NCBI RefSeq assembly: GCF_003555545.1
Contig: NZ_CP032157.1
Location: 8,312,546 to 8,376,545, forward strand
DNA from: Paraflavitalea soli
Lineage (GTDB): Bacteria; Bacteroidota; Bacteroidia; Chitinophagales; Chitinophagaceae
Length of the DNA: 64,000 bases
Direction: 5' to 3'
The position numbers were made by a program, and so were the translations under genes. The first letter of the stretch is position 1, and each line of letters starts with the position of its first letter. The notes beneath the pieces are model-generated. The model ran no database searches, had not been told where the DNA came from, and saw only the letters and a program-made list of their open reading frames with translations. Of this stretch, positions 1-8,992 are shown one piece after another.

Positions 1-834
1 GGCATTACAATAATTGATGATTGCCTCTGTTTTATTGCTCCAGTATTCTGCTACACAAAAGAAATCCTTCTGGAACTTATCTTTCAGGAAGTGCAGCCAT
101 TCCTGGAAAAAGCGGTAGTTGATATGTTTTACTGCATCCAGCCGAAAGCCATCGATATTGGTAGTTTCGATATACCAGGCGCCCCATTTCTTAACTTCTT
201 CTCTTACAAAGGGATTTCTAAAATCAATATCGGCCCCCATGAGGTAATCAAAATTTCCCATTTCATCGTCCAGCATCTGGTCCCAGCCATCACCCATATT
301 GTGCTGGATGAGGAATATCCTTTCCCGGTTATCTATCATTTCACTTACCCCGGTAAATGATTCTTTGTCCCATATAAAATTTGAATATTTACCGCCTCTG
401 CCGGGGAAGGTAAATTTAGTATGGGCTTCTATTTCCACTACCTGGTCGGCCATTTCCTTTCGGTTTTCGGTATTTACTTCACGGGCTCCCATCTTCTCTG
501 TTTCATCCCCGCCGTGTTTGTGGTTAAGTACAATGTCGGCAATGGCCTGCAGCTGATGTTCGTGAAGGGCATTTATGCAGTCAATATATTGTTGTTTGGT
601 GCCATGCCTGGTGCGCACGGTAGCCTGCTGGTCAAATTCACCCAGGTCAAAAAGATCATACACTGCATAGCCCGGCTCCCAGGTGCCGCGGGCCGATTTA
701 TAGGCGGGTGGCAGCCATACATGGGTGATGCCCAGTTTTGCCAGCCAGGCAGCCTGTTCTTTGCAATGGTTCCAAAGGTTACCATCATCGGGATATTCCC
801 AATGGAAAAACTGAAACATGGTAGGGTTGTTCAT
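1..834 (-). CDS. Cytoplasmic alpha-amylase (GH13), 5' part only
   Basis: Partial: the first 278 codons are present and the gene runs off the left edge. Start chosen at the ATG at 834 (MNNPTMFQFFHWEYPDDGNL), which matches the Bacillus-type and E. coli AmyA-type amylase N-terminus (short opening, then FEW/HWE-YPxDG). GH13 signatures are visible: region I DIVLNH at residues 100-105, the nucleophile Asp233 in GFRLDAVKH and the acid Glu263 in VAEYW. No signal peptide, so an intracellular enzyme cleaving alpha-1,4-glucan or maltodextrin is expected. It starts 9 nt after the stop of the upstream Gfo/Idh/MocA gene and is probably co-transcribed with it. Sure of the family; substrate range inferred. 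Confidence 0.93.
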   Translation of the reverse strand, partial: MNNPTMFQFFHWEYPDDGNLWNHCKEQAAWLAKLGITHVWLPPAYKSARGTWEPGYAVYDLFDLGEFDQQATVRTRHGTKQQYIDCINALHEHQLQAIADIVLNHKHGGDETEKMGAREVNTENRKEMADQVVEIEAHTKFTFPGRGGKYSNFIWDKESFTGVSEMIDNRERIFLIQHNMGDGWDQMLDDEMGNFDYLMGADIDFRNPFVREEVKKWGAWYIETTNIDGFRLDAVKHINYRFFQEWLHFLKDKFQKDFFCVAEYWSNKTEAIINYCNA

Positions 835-843
835 ATGCTTATT

Positions 844-1839
844 TTATTTTTTATCTGCCGGATAGGTGATATGTGTTTGCCGCCGGATAGCATCCAGGGT
901 AGCCATCAGGTCGAGACTGAACTGGTGGCAAAGCTTATCGCTGTATAATTTGCCCTGCTTTATACAATGGTATACTTCTTCTGCTTCATATTGCAATCCA
1001 TGGCCTTCCCATTCGCAGGGATATTCTATTTGAGAACCATCATAAATGGTGACCGTGATCCTGTCTGGTCTTTCATTCCAGGGGGTAGCAATGTGAATGC
1101 GGCCCGTTTCACCATAAATGGTAGCTGTTCGTTCGGTTTGGGTAACCAGTGATGATTCGATGAGGGCGTAACCCTGGTTGCCATAACTGAATACCGCTGC
1201 ACAGGATTCATCTATGTGCTGATCTGATAACCGGGCCGTGGCTTTTATCATAGTTGGTTTACCCAACAGGAGGTGTGTCAGAAAGACGGGATAGATACCC
1301 AGGTCGAGCAGGGAACCACCACCCAGCGATGGGTTGAAGTAGCGGCTCTCCGGGTCATGGGGAGCTTTATAGCTCATGTCGGCTTTCAGGGAGATGATCT
1401 TGCCGATGGCCTTGCTTTCTAACAGGGATAATACTTTCCCAATGCTGGGGAGAAAACGGATCCACATGCCCTCCATTAAAAAGGTTTGGTTTTTAGTGGC
1501 AGCATCGACCATTTCATTGACTTCTCTGCTATTCATGGCCAATGGCTTTTCACAAAGCACGGGTAACTTATGTTGCAGGCAGCGCAAGGTTTCTTGATGG
1601 TGCAACGGGTGCGGTGTGGCAATGTATACGGCATCCACCCCGGCCTGCTTCACAAAATCCCCGATATCTTCGAAATACCTGGGGGCGTCTTCTTTCTCTG
1701 CAAATGCCGCTGCTTTTTCCAAACTATGGGACAATACGGCACCAATGCGGTGCCTGGCACTTTTAATTTGATCGAGGTCGTGGGCAAACTCTGTAGCTAT
1801 ATTGCCAGGCCCGATAATACCCCAGGTAAATGTATCCAT
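844..1839 (-). CDS. Gfo/Idh/MocA family NAD(P)-dependent oxidoreductase
   Basis: 331 residues, a normal length for the family. The N-terminal Rossmann fold has a GIIGPGNIA dinucleotide loop (residues 7-15). The family EKP motif (CEKPLAMN) follows at residues 97-99, with its Lys acting in catalysis. The C-terminal half is the mixed alpha/beta substrate domain (KADMSYKAP, GGGSLLDLGIYP). Such enzymes oxidise or reduce sugars, inositols or trans-dihydrodiols; the real substrate cannot be read here. No signal peptide. It lies 9 nt upstream of the alpha-amylase on the same strand, which suggests a carbohydrate role. Confidence 0.9.
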   Translation of the reverse strand: MDTFTWGIIGPGNIATEFAHDLDQIKSARHRIGAVLSHSLEKAAAFAEKEDAPRYFEDIGDFVKQAGVDAVYIATPHPLHHQETLRCLQHKLPVLCEKPLAMNSREVNEMVDAATKNQTFLMEGMWIRFLPSIGKVLSLLESKAIGKIISLKADMSYKAPHDPESRYFNPSLGGGSLLDLGIYPVFLTHLLLGKPTMIKATARLSDQHIDESCAAVFSYGNQGYALIESSLVTQTERTATIYGETGRIHIATPWNERPDRITVTIYDGSQIEYPCEWEGHGLQYEAEEVYHCIKQGKLYSDKLCHQFSLDLMATLDAIRRQTHITYPADKK

Positions 1840-2027
1840 TGGAAAGAAAGTTAAATGGGTTGTTGGGAAGGGATGGGCAACACTTATACCATTGAATGCA
1901 TGGGGATTTTGATCTACATTGAATAGCTGCTGTGTTGATCAAGCGGGTAAAATAACCGGCAACAGGTTACCGGACAGGTAAGTACGCAGGGGTATAAGAT
2001 TTTCATGTTTGCCAGGAAAAGCATTTT

Positions 2028-2867
2028 ATGGCAAAGGCTGCTGCATCCAAATTAAAAAAGAAGAAGAAAAGCCTGAATAAACAGGAAGTAGTTGTGCGCC
2101 CTGGCTATCAACCTGCCGGTAAACTGGCCAATAAAGTAGCTATGATCACAGGTGGTGACAGCGGTATTGGACGGTCAGTGGCTGTATTGTTTGCCAAAGA
2201 AGGCGCAGATGTAGCCATCGTATACCATCAAAGCGATAAAGATGCCAAAGAAACAAAGGCATTGGTTGAAGCAGAAGGCAGGGTCTGTGCAACTTATAAA
2301 GGTGATATTGCCAGCGAGTCATTTTGTCGTAAAGTAGTACAGCAAGTATACAACAGGTTTGATAAACTATCCATACTGGTCAATAATGCAGGAACGCAGG
2401 AGCCTGATGATGACTTTATGGATGTGACCAGCGAACAGTTCCACCGCACTTTTGAAGTGAACATGTTCTCTTTCTATTATTGCACGCAGGAAGCGTTGAA
2501 GTTGATCGATCCGGACGGGTGTATCATCAATACGGCTTCGGTAGTTGCTTACCGGGGCAGCGAGCACCTGGTGGACTATTCCGCTACCAAAGGAGCTATT
2601 GTATCCTTTACGCGCTCACTGGCCAAAAACCTGGCGCAGGATGGCATCCGGGTAAATGCAGTAGCGCCCGGCCCCATTTGGACACCCCTGATCTTTGATA
2701 CTTTTGATCAGGCGCATATCCGGCAATTTGGAAAGCAAACCCCTATGAAGCGGGCTGGTTTTCCCTATGAGGTGGCACCTGCTTATGTGTTTCTCGCCTC
2801 AGCGGATGCTTCCTATATTACAGGGCAGGTGATCCATGTGAATGGCGGAGAGGTGGTGGGTGGCTGA
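2028..2867 (+). CDS. Short-chain dehydrogenase/reductase (YghA / general stress protein 39 type)
   Basis: 279 residues. Classical SDR motifs: TGGDSGIG cofactor loop at 41-48, NNAG at 119-122, Ser171 and the YSATK catalytic site (Tyr184, Lys188). The GGDSGIG version of the loop and an N-terminal extension before the Rossmann fold are typical of the YghA/Gsp39 group, which reduces aldehydes or ketones and is often stress-induced. Odd: residues 8-14 are a run of lysines (KLKKKKK) in a basic leader that could bind nucleic acid or simply be unstructured. It stands alone, divergent from the Gfo/Idh gene across about 190 bp. Confidence 0.9.
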   Translation: MAKAAASKLKKKKKSLNKQEVVVRPGYQPAGKLANKVAMITGGDSGIGRSVAVLFAKEGADVAIVYHQSDKDAKETKALVEAEGRVCATYKGDIASESFCRKVVQQVYNRFDKLSILVNNAGTQEPDDDFMDVTSEQFHRTFEVNMFSFYYCTQEALKLIDPDGCIINTASVVAYRGSEHLVDYSATKGAIVSFTRSLAKNLAQDGIRVNAVAPGPIWTPLIFDTFDQAHIRQFGKQTPMKRAGFPYEVAPAYVFLASADASYITGQVIHVNGGEVVGG

Positions 2868-2876
2868 TGGTGGTGA

Positions 2877-4277
2877 TCAGATATTGGGAATTGGAAAATA
2901 CAAGTGGAAGACAGCTCCTTCGCCTGCAACGCCCATGGCTGTGATGTTGCCGCCATGATTGATCATAATGCGCTGCACCATGGGCAGGCCAATGCCCTTG
3001 CTTTGAATAGTTGGTTGCGTTTCCAGCTTCTGGAAGAGGTAAAACATTTTATCAACGTATTTATTATCGAAGCCCATACCATTATCGGCAATGCTGATCT
3101 TGTAATACCGGGAGCCTCCCAATACGGTAAGTATTTTGTTGGTGATCTTGCTGCCGGATATAGCTTCATTGGCGATGGTGATCACGGGTGGCACTTCCTT
3201 GCGGGAGAATTTGATAGAATTATCAATCAGTTGTTCAAACAGGATGGCCAGTTGTGAAGGGATGCCTTTGATAACGGGAAGGGTATTGGTAATGATGAGT
3301 TGGGCCTGTTTAATGGTGAGCTTTTCATCAAGGTTTTCTGCCACCTTCATCAATACATAATTGAGGTCTACCTGCATGAGGGTTTCCTGGGTATTGATGA
3401 GGCTGGAATATTTTACCATATCCCGCGTGAGGCCGTGCATATGTTTGGCAGCCATATCCATTTTTCCCAGCAGCAGATTTACTTCTTCCGGTAATTCCCG
3501 GTAGCGTGTAATGACCTGGTTGGAGAAGGTTTGTATTTTCCGCAGGGGTTCCTGCAGATGATGGGAGGCGATATTGGTGAGTTGCTCCAGTTCGGCATTG
3601 GCCCGGTTAAGGATGCCCACCTGTTGCTGTAGTTGCTGCTGAAACTCCAGCCTCTTTCTAAGCTCCCGCAGAATGAAGAAAAAGGAGATGATCAAACAGG
3701 CAGCGGCAAAGATGAAAGTGGCGTAGAGGAGGTTGGGGGTATTGCGCTGACCCATTTTCTTGCGGGCATCCGGCTCCATTTTCTCACGGATCTCCATGGA
3801 TTGCATTTTATCGTACAGCTGCCGGTAATCGGCCATCACTACTTTACCTTCCAACAGGCGGCGACGGAGGTTCTCTTCGTCCATATTATGAGTAGCCTTG
3901 GAGATATTGTCTTTCACCTGCCTTATCCGGTCGGCTACCAGTCCCCGCAGCCTTGCCAGGTTGGTGAGCTGGTTGTGGGCGGCGCCTGAAAAATGCCGGA
4001 TGCTGTCCAGCAGACCCGGGATCTTCGCTGCATTGGAAAGACCAGGCGTAAGGAGACTGCTATCGCCGGTAAGTATAAATCCCTGTTCACTGTTGATGGC
4101 GTCTTTCAGGTAAGAGTCTACCTGCCCAAGGAGGAGCATGGTCTCGTAGTTGTGCTCAACTTCATTGGAAGCCTGCGTGGAATCCATTAACCTTTTGTAA
4201 AACAGAACAGACAAAACGGTCAAGATACCAAAGGATAATATGAATAGTGCATAGATGTATTGGAACCTGAATTTCAT
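2877..4277 (-). CDS. CHASE3-domain sensor histidine kinase
   Basis: 466 residues from the ATG at 4277; an upstream in-frame extension to 4466 overlaps rpoN and has no membrane or domain logic, so it is not used. Order: transmembrane helix (about residues 7-27), extracytoplasmic CHASE3-like helical bundle (EQGFILTGDSSLL), second transmembrane helix (about 185-205), coiled coil, HisKA with phospho-acceptor in SHHLQEPLRK, and HATPase (IDNSIKF N-box, DNGMGFD, KGIGLPMVQRI). It should sense an envelope signal and phosphorylate a response regulator. No receiver gene is adjacent on its strand. It is transcribed divergently from rpoN, whose neighbours include a sigma-54 activator, so functional linkage is plausible but inferred. 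Confidence 0.9.
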   Translation of the reverse strand: MKFRFQYIYALFILSFGILTVLSVLFYKRLMDSTQASNEVEHNYETMLLLGQVDSYLKDAINSEQGFILTGDSSLLTPGLSNAAKIPGLLDSIRHFSGAAHNQLTNLARLRGLVADRIRQVKDNISKATHNMDEENLRRRLLEGKVVMADYRQLYDKMQSMEIREKMEPDARKKMGQRNTPNLLYATFIFAAACLIISFFFILRELRKRLEFQQQLQQQVGILNRANAELEQLTNIASHHLQEPLRKIQTFSNQVITRYRELPEEVNLLLGKMDMAAKHMHGLTRDMVKYSSLINTQETLMQVDLNYVLMKVAENLDEKLTIKQAQLIITNTLPVIKGIPSQLAILFEQLIDNSIKFSRKEVPPVITIANEAISGSKITNKILTVLGGSRYYKISIADNGMGFDNKYVDKMFYLFQKLETQPTIQSKGIGLPMVQRIMINHGGNITAMGVAGEGAVFHLYFPIPNI

Positions 4278-4451
4278 AGACGTAATTCCCCAAATTGTGT
4301 AAATTGTTCTACAGTTAGGCAAGGCTGCCGGAAGGGTTGTTAAAGGGTAAAATGGGCTATGAGACAGTAAAATACGGCATTTACGCATTTTTTGTGTGAA
4401 AAATTCTTTTTTGGAGTAAGGCTTGTAGTATAGAGCATACAATCTTTTCAC

Positions 4452-5864
4452 ATGATCCATCAACATCTAACACAAAAACAGCAGGTGAGGATACTTCCTC
4501 AGCAGATTCAACTGTTGAATTTGTTTCACCTGAATACGCTGGAACTGGAGCATCGTATTGAACAGGAAATTGAAGAGAATCCCTTGTTGGAGGAGACGAA
4601 GAATGATGAGAATTTATCAAAAGATGAGAAGGAGGTTGTACAGGACTTTGCCGATTGGGAAGAGTTTGGGTACGATGATATTCCGGATTACAAAGTAGAG
4701 TATGCCAACTACTTTTCCGGCGAGGATATTCCGGAAAGGCCCCTGGTGCAAATGGCCGATTTCCGCCAGCAGCTGAAAGAGCAATGCCGGCTGCTTTTAT
4801 TGGGTGAGCAGGACTTTACCAGGGCCTGTTATATTATTGATTCCCTGAATGAAAGCGGCATGCTGGAGCAGAGTCTTTCTACGCTGGCAGAGGATATGTC
4901 GTTCAAGTTCGGTGAATGGATAGAAGGCCCTGCGCTGGAAGGAGTATTGAAGACGATCCAGAGCCTGGATCCACCCGGTGTAGGCGCCCGCGATATACGG
5001 GAATGCTTATTGTTGCAGCTGGAACGGATGAATACTGCGCAACCTGATGTGGCAGCGGCGCTGAAATTGATAAAGGATCACTATACGGACCTTAAAAACC
5101 GCCAGCTGGAAAAAGTGCGGGAAAGCCTGCGGCTGGACGAAGATGAGTTCAGGATCGTATTGGAGCTGGTAGCTTCTTTGCAACTGCAGCCGATCAATGT
5201 GCGGCTGGAAGAGCCGGTGGCGAAGAATTATATTATTCCTGATTTCATCATTACCGTAGAAGGAGATAATATCGAGGTGGCGCTGGCAAGGCAACGTTCT
5301 GCATCACTGCATATTAACCATGCGTGGATGGAAACTGTTAAAAGTCAGTGTGCGAAAAAAGACAAGGCGGCTGAACAGTATATGAAGAGCAAGCTACAGG
5401 CTGCAGAATGGTTTGTATCAGCTATTCAGCAACGGGAAAGTACTATGCTGAAGATCATGAAGACGATCGTAAAGTGGCAATATGACTTTTTCAAGGAAGG
5501 CGATCACCTGTTGTTAAAACCCATGATCCTGAAAAATATTGCCCAGGAGATAGGGGTGGATATTTCGACGGTATCACGTATTACGAGTAATAAATATGCA
5601 GCTACACCTTTTGGAAATATCCTGTTGAAGGATCTGTTCTCTGAAGGTATGCCGAATGTGGAAGGGGAAGTAATCAGCAACCGCATTATCCAATTTGCAT
5701 TGGAAGAAGCCATTGCGGCAGAAGATAAGAAAACACCTTTCACAGATCACCAGTTGGTGGTAGTACTGGCCCGGAAGGGATATAAGATCGCCCGGAGAAC
5801 GGTGGCCAAGTACAGGGAGTTGTTAAGGATCCCCACAGCACAGATGAGGGCCTTATGGCGATAG
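4452..5864 (+). CDS. rpoN: RNA polymerase sigma-54 factor
   Basis: 470 residues, full length. Region I is a glutamine/leucine-rich activator-interacting segment (QQIQLLNLFHLNTLELEHRI). An acidic region II follows, then the core-binding region, and a C-terminal DNA-binding domain ending in the RpoN box ARRTVAKYRE (447-456) that reads the -24 element. It directs polymerase to -24/-12 promoters and needs an AAA+ activator; such an activator is the next gene, 73 bp downstream on the same strand. This pairing suggests that at least part of its regulon is controlled by the local two-component genes. Confidence 0.97.
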   Translation: MIHQHLTQKQQVRILPQQIQLLNLFHLNTLELEHRIEQEIEENPLLEETKNDENLSKDEKEVVQDFADWEEFGYDDIPDYKVEYANYFSGEDIPERPLVQMADFRQQLKEQCRLLLLGEQDFTRACYIIDSLNESGMLEQSLSTLAEDMSFKFGEWIEGPALEGVLKTIQSLDPPGVGARDIRECLLLQLERMNTAQPDVAAALKLIKDHYTDLKNRQLEKVRESLRLDEDEFRIVLELVASLQLQPINVRLEEPVAKNYIIPDFIITVEGDNIEVALARQRSASLHINHAWMETVKSQCAKKDKAAEQYMKSKLQAAEWFVSAIQQRESTMLKIMKTIVKWQYDFFKEGDHLLLKPMILKNIAQEIGVDISTVSRITSNKYAATPFGNILLKDLFSEGMPNVEGEVISNRIIQFALEEAIAAEDKKTPFTDHQLVVVLARKGYKIARRTVAKYRELLRIPTAQMRALWR

Positions 5865-5937
5865 GGCATTAAAAAACAAGAAACCAATTTAATAAACCTG
5901 ATTAAATACCATACTTACACCACGTAAACCCAATTAT

Positions 5938-7416
5938 ATGCCTAAAATATTAGTGATTGATGATGATCGTGACATTTGCTTCTTAATGAATAAGTTCCTT
6001 ACCAAGCATGGTTACGAAACACATGAATCATACACTGCCAAAAAGGCCCTGGAATTATTGGAGCAGATCACAGATTTTGACCTTGTGTTGTGTGATTACA
6101 GGTTGGAAGGGGTAGATGGTAAAACGATGCTGCTGAAGATCAAGGAAAAATATCCATCGCTGCCGGTGATTATCATTACGGGGTATAATGACCTGAAGAC
6201 GGCTGTGGATGTAATGAAAATGGGGGCTTATGATTATGTGACGAAACCCCTGTTCCCGGAGGAGATATTGAACACAATACAATCTGCTTTGAATGCTGCC
6301 CCGGTAGTGGCGCAGCCAGTGCATAGTTCGAATGGTGCTTCGCACCTGGATGACCATGGAGACAAGAAGAAGGCCTTTACGGCCAATGGCGATTATATAT
6401 TTGGAACGAGTGCTGTATTTCAGCAGATCATGGACCAGATCATTCTGGTAGGACCTACTGACTATAGTGTGATCATCTATGGAGAGAGTGGCAGTGGCAA
6501 GGAAGCGATTGCGCAGGAGATCCACAAGCGCAGCAAGCGCAGCAGTTACCCTTTTGTAGCGATCGACTGCGGGGCACTTTCCAAGGAGTTGGCGGGTAGT
6601 GAACTGTTTGGTCATGAAAAAGGGGCATTTACAGGAGCTATTAACCAGAAGGCCGGCAGCTTTGAACTGGCCAATGGGGGTACGATCTTCCTGGATGAGA
6701 TTGCCAATCTTTCGTACGAAATACAGGTGTCGCTGCTGCGGGTGATCCAGGAAAGAAAGATGCGCCGGGTAGGTGGGGTAAAAGATATTTCGCTGGATGT
6801 ACGTATCCTGATAGCCAGCAATGAGCGGTTGTGGGATGCTGCCCAGAAGGGTAAATTCCGGGAAGACCTTTTCCACAGGTTCAATGAATTTACGATTGAA
6901 GTCCCGCCTTTGCGGCAGCGTAAAGAGGATATCATGGTATTTGCCCGTCACTTCCTGCATAAAGCCAATGAAGGGCTTAATAAGAAGATCAGGGGCTTTT
7001 CTCCGGAAGTGGAGGAGATATTCAAAAACTATGTGTGGCATGGTAACCTGCGTGAGTTGAAAAATGTGGTAAAAAGGGCGGCCCTGCTTACGGATGGTGA
7101 TTATGTGGAAGACCGTAGTCTGCCATTTGAGATCAGTAATTACCGGAAATTGTTGTTTGAACACAATAATGAAGGGCCTGCTGAGGCACCTACAGCGGTA
7201 GTTCCCATCCGGGATACCATTGCTACGGCTCCTGTGAAAAAGCCTTTTAATGAGAACAGCCTCAAGGAGGCTTCGATCGACCTTGAATATGAAATGATCC
7301 TGAAAGCACTGAAAGAAACGAATTTCAATAAAAGTAAAGCTGCCCGGCTACTGAATATCGACAGGAAAACGTTGTACAATAAGATCAAGCTGTACCAGGA
7401 ACTGAATAATCGCTAA
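5938..7416 (+). CDS. Sigma-54-dependent response regulator (NtrC family)
   Basis: 492 residues with complete NtrC architecture. A receiver domain (residues 3-120) carries phospho-acceptor Asp53 in CDYRLEGVDG and the VTKP lysine. The AAA+ domain has Walker A GESGSGKE (182-189), the sigma-54 contact loop GAFTGA (229-234) and Walker B TIFLDEI. A Fis-type helix-turn-helix lies at the C-terminus (NKSKAARLLNIDRKTLYNKI). When phosphorylated it should hydrolyse ATP to open sigma-54 promoters. It lies between rpoN and two kinases; the next start is 9 nt away, so the three signalling genes are one operon. Confidence 0.96.
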   Translation: MPKILVIDDDRDICFLMNKFLTKHGYETHESYTAKKALELLEQITDFDLVLCDYRLEGVDGKTMLLKIKEKYPSLPVIIITGYNDLKTAVDVMKMGAYDYVTKPLFPEEILNTIQSALNAAPVVAQPVHSSNGASHLDDHGDKKKAFTANGDYIFGTSAVFQQIMDQIILVGPTDYSVIIYGESGSGKEAIAQEIHKRSKRSSYPFVAIDCGALSKELAGSELFGHEKGAFTGAINQKAGSFELANGGTIFLDEIANLSYEIQVSLLRVIQERKMRRVGGVKDISLDVRILIASNERLWDAAQKGKFREDLFHRFNEFTIEVPPLRQRKEDIMVFARHFLHKANEGLNKKIRGFSPEVEEIFKNYVWHGNLRELKNVVKRAALLTDGDYVEDRSLPFEISNYRKLLFEHNNEGPAEAPTAVVPIRDTIATAPVKKPFNENSLKEASIDLEYEMILKALKETNFNKSKAARLLNIDRKTLYNKIKLYQELNNR

Positions 7417-7425
7417 ACCAATACC

Positions 7426-8982
7426 ATGACCCTTGAAGAAACCAGCCATATAAACAAGCTCAGGGAGCTGTTCAATGATACAGAGGAGTTGTTGCAATTT
7501 GGTACCTGGCAATGGGATGTGGCAACTGATAAAGTATCCTGGTCGGAGGGTATGTACCGGATAATGGGCTATGAGCAGGATGGAGCCCCGGTATTATCCG
7601 ATGAATTTTACCTTAGTCATGTGCACCCCTCTGATGCCGAAGAATTGAGGCATATCCGTAGTAATGCCATTGCTACAAAAACACCTTTTGAATATACGTA
7701 TCGCATTACCACGCATCAAAAGCAGCAACGGATCATCAATATCAAAATGAAATTTGTGCTGGACAAAAACGGAGAAGTGATCAAAGGGGTGGCGATCAAC
7801 CGGGATGTAACAGAGAAAACGAAAATGCTGCATGACCTGATGCATTACAAACGTATTGTAGGGCAGAAGGAAGAATTCCTGAATGTGGGCAACTGGGAGT
7901 TGGAACTGGAGACTAATAAAATGACCTGGTCGGATGGAATGTACCAGTTGCTGGGCTATGGCCCGTATGACAGAAAGGATTCCATTGACCTATATGAGTT
8001 CTACCGCCTACACATGCAGCCGGAAGAGGTGAAAAAAGCCAATAACGCCATCAATGAAGTAATTACTACGGGTGAGACCTATGTGCGCTCCTCTACTCTT
8101 ATTACCAGAGATGGTACGGTGAAAGCTGTGGAGGTATTTGGAAAAGTGTTGAAAGATCAGCAGGGAATAGCTGCAAAAGTGCTGGGCACAGTAAGGGATG
8201 TGACACGCCTGAAAGAATATGAACAGGAACTGGAAATAAAAGTACAGGAACTGAACCGTTCGAACCATGACCTGGAGGAATTTGCCTATGTGGCTTCGCA
8301 CGACCTGCAGGAGCCCTTGCGTAAGCTGACTACTTTTGGGGAACGGTTGAAAAATAAGTGCGCTGAACAATTAAAAGATGAAGGGATCCTGTACCTGAAC
8401 CGCATGATGGCTTCGGCTGAGAACATGCGGATATTGATCGATAACCTGCTGGAGTTTTCGCGGGTTACGCGATTGCAGCATTCTTTTGAACGAAAGAACC
8501 TGCAGGAGGTGGTACAGGACGCTTTGAATGACCAGGACCTGGAGGTGGAAGACGGTAGGGCCGAAGTAGAGGTACTTGACCTGCCGGAGGTGGAAATGGT
8601 AACCTCGCAAATGCGGCAGCTTTTTAATAACCTGGTGAGTAATGCGATCAAGTTCCGCCGCAAGGAAGTGCTCCCTAAGATCACGATCAAAAGTGAAAAA
8701 CTTACCAAAACAGAAAAGGACAAGCTGAAATTGCGTAATGGCAACCTGTATTACCGGATCATAGTAACGGATAACGGAATAGGGTTTGAAGAAACTTATT
8801 CTGAAAAGATATTCCAGCTTTTCCAGCGATTGCATGGTAAAGCCGAATACCCGGGGTCGGGCATGGGGTTGGCCATATGCCGAAAGATCACAGATAATCA
8901 TAATGGCCTGATCATGGCTGCCAGCACACCGGGGCATGGTTCTACTTTCTCTATCATACTGCCTGAAACACAAGCTCCTTAA
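7426..8982 (+). CDS. PAS-domain sensor histidine kinase
   Basis: 518 residues with no membrane segment, so cytoplasmic. Two PAS/PAC repeats share the signature W(D/E)...SWS(E/D)GMY.(I/L)(M/L)GY (about residues 25-135 and 150-265). A short coiled coil follows, then HisKA with SHDLQEPLRK and HATPase (FNNLVSNAIKF, DNGIGFEETY, GSGMGLAICRK). The LQEPLRK H-box matches that of the CHASE3 kinase at 2877-4277. It probably senses an internal signal and feeds the sigma-54 activator upstream and/or the REC-PAS kinase downstream; the direction of phosphotransfer is inference. Gaps of 9 and 10 nt to its neighbours indicate co-translation. Confidence 0.93.
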   Translation: MTLEETSHINKLRELFNDTEELLQFGTWQWDVATDKVSWSEGMYRIMGYEQDGAPVLSDEFYLSHVHPSDAEELRHIRSNAIATKTPFEYTYRITTHQKQQRIINIKMKFVLDKNGEVIKGVAINRDVTEKTKMLHDLMHYKRIVGQKEEFLNVGNWELELETNKMTWSDGMYQLLGYGPYDRKDSIDLYEFYRLHMQPEEVKKANNAINEVITTGETYVRSSTLITRDGTVKAVEVFGKVLKDQQGIAAKVLGTVRDVTRLKEYEQELEIKVQELNRSNHDLEEFAYVASHDLQEPLRKLTTFGERLKNKCAEQLKDEGILYLNRMMASAENMRILIDNLLEFSRVTRLQHSFERKNLQEVVQDALNDQDLEVEDGRAEVEVLDLPEVEMVTSQMRQLFNNLVSNAIKFRRKEVLPKITIKSEKLTKTEKDKLKLRNGNLYYRIIVTDNGIGFEETYSEKIFQLFQRLHGKAEYPGSGMGLAICRKITDNHNGLIMAASTPGHGSTFSIILPETQAP

Positions 8983-8992
8983 ACTATTCCCT

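Noticed and set aside
421-948. 175-codon plus-strand ORF at the left end
   Set aside because: Antisense to the alpha-amylase and the end of the Gfo/Idh gene.
1750-1770. TGGCAC-containing site resembling a sigma-54 promoter
   Set aside because: The -12 part does not fit (no GC at the right spacing) and it lies inside the Gfo/Idh gene.
6055-7164. 369-codon minus-strand ORF
   Set aside because: Lies wholly opposite the sigma-54 activator, whose domains are complete; composition (His/Arg/Gln-rich) is that of an antisense shadow.
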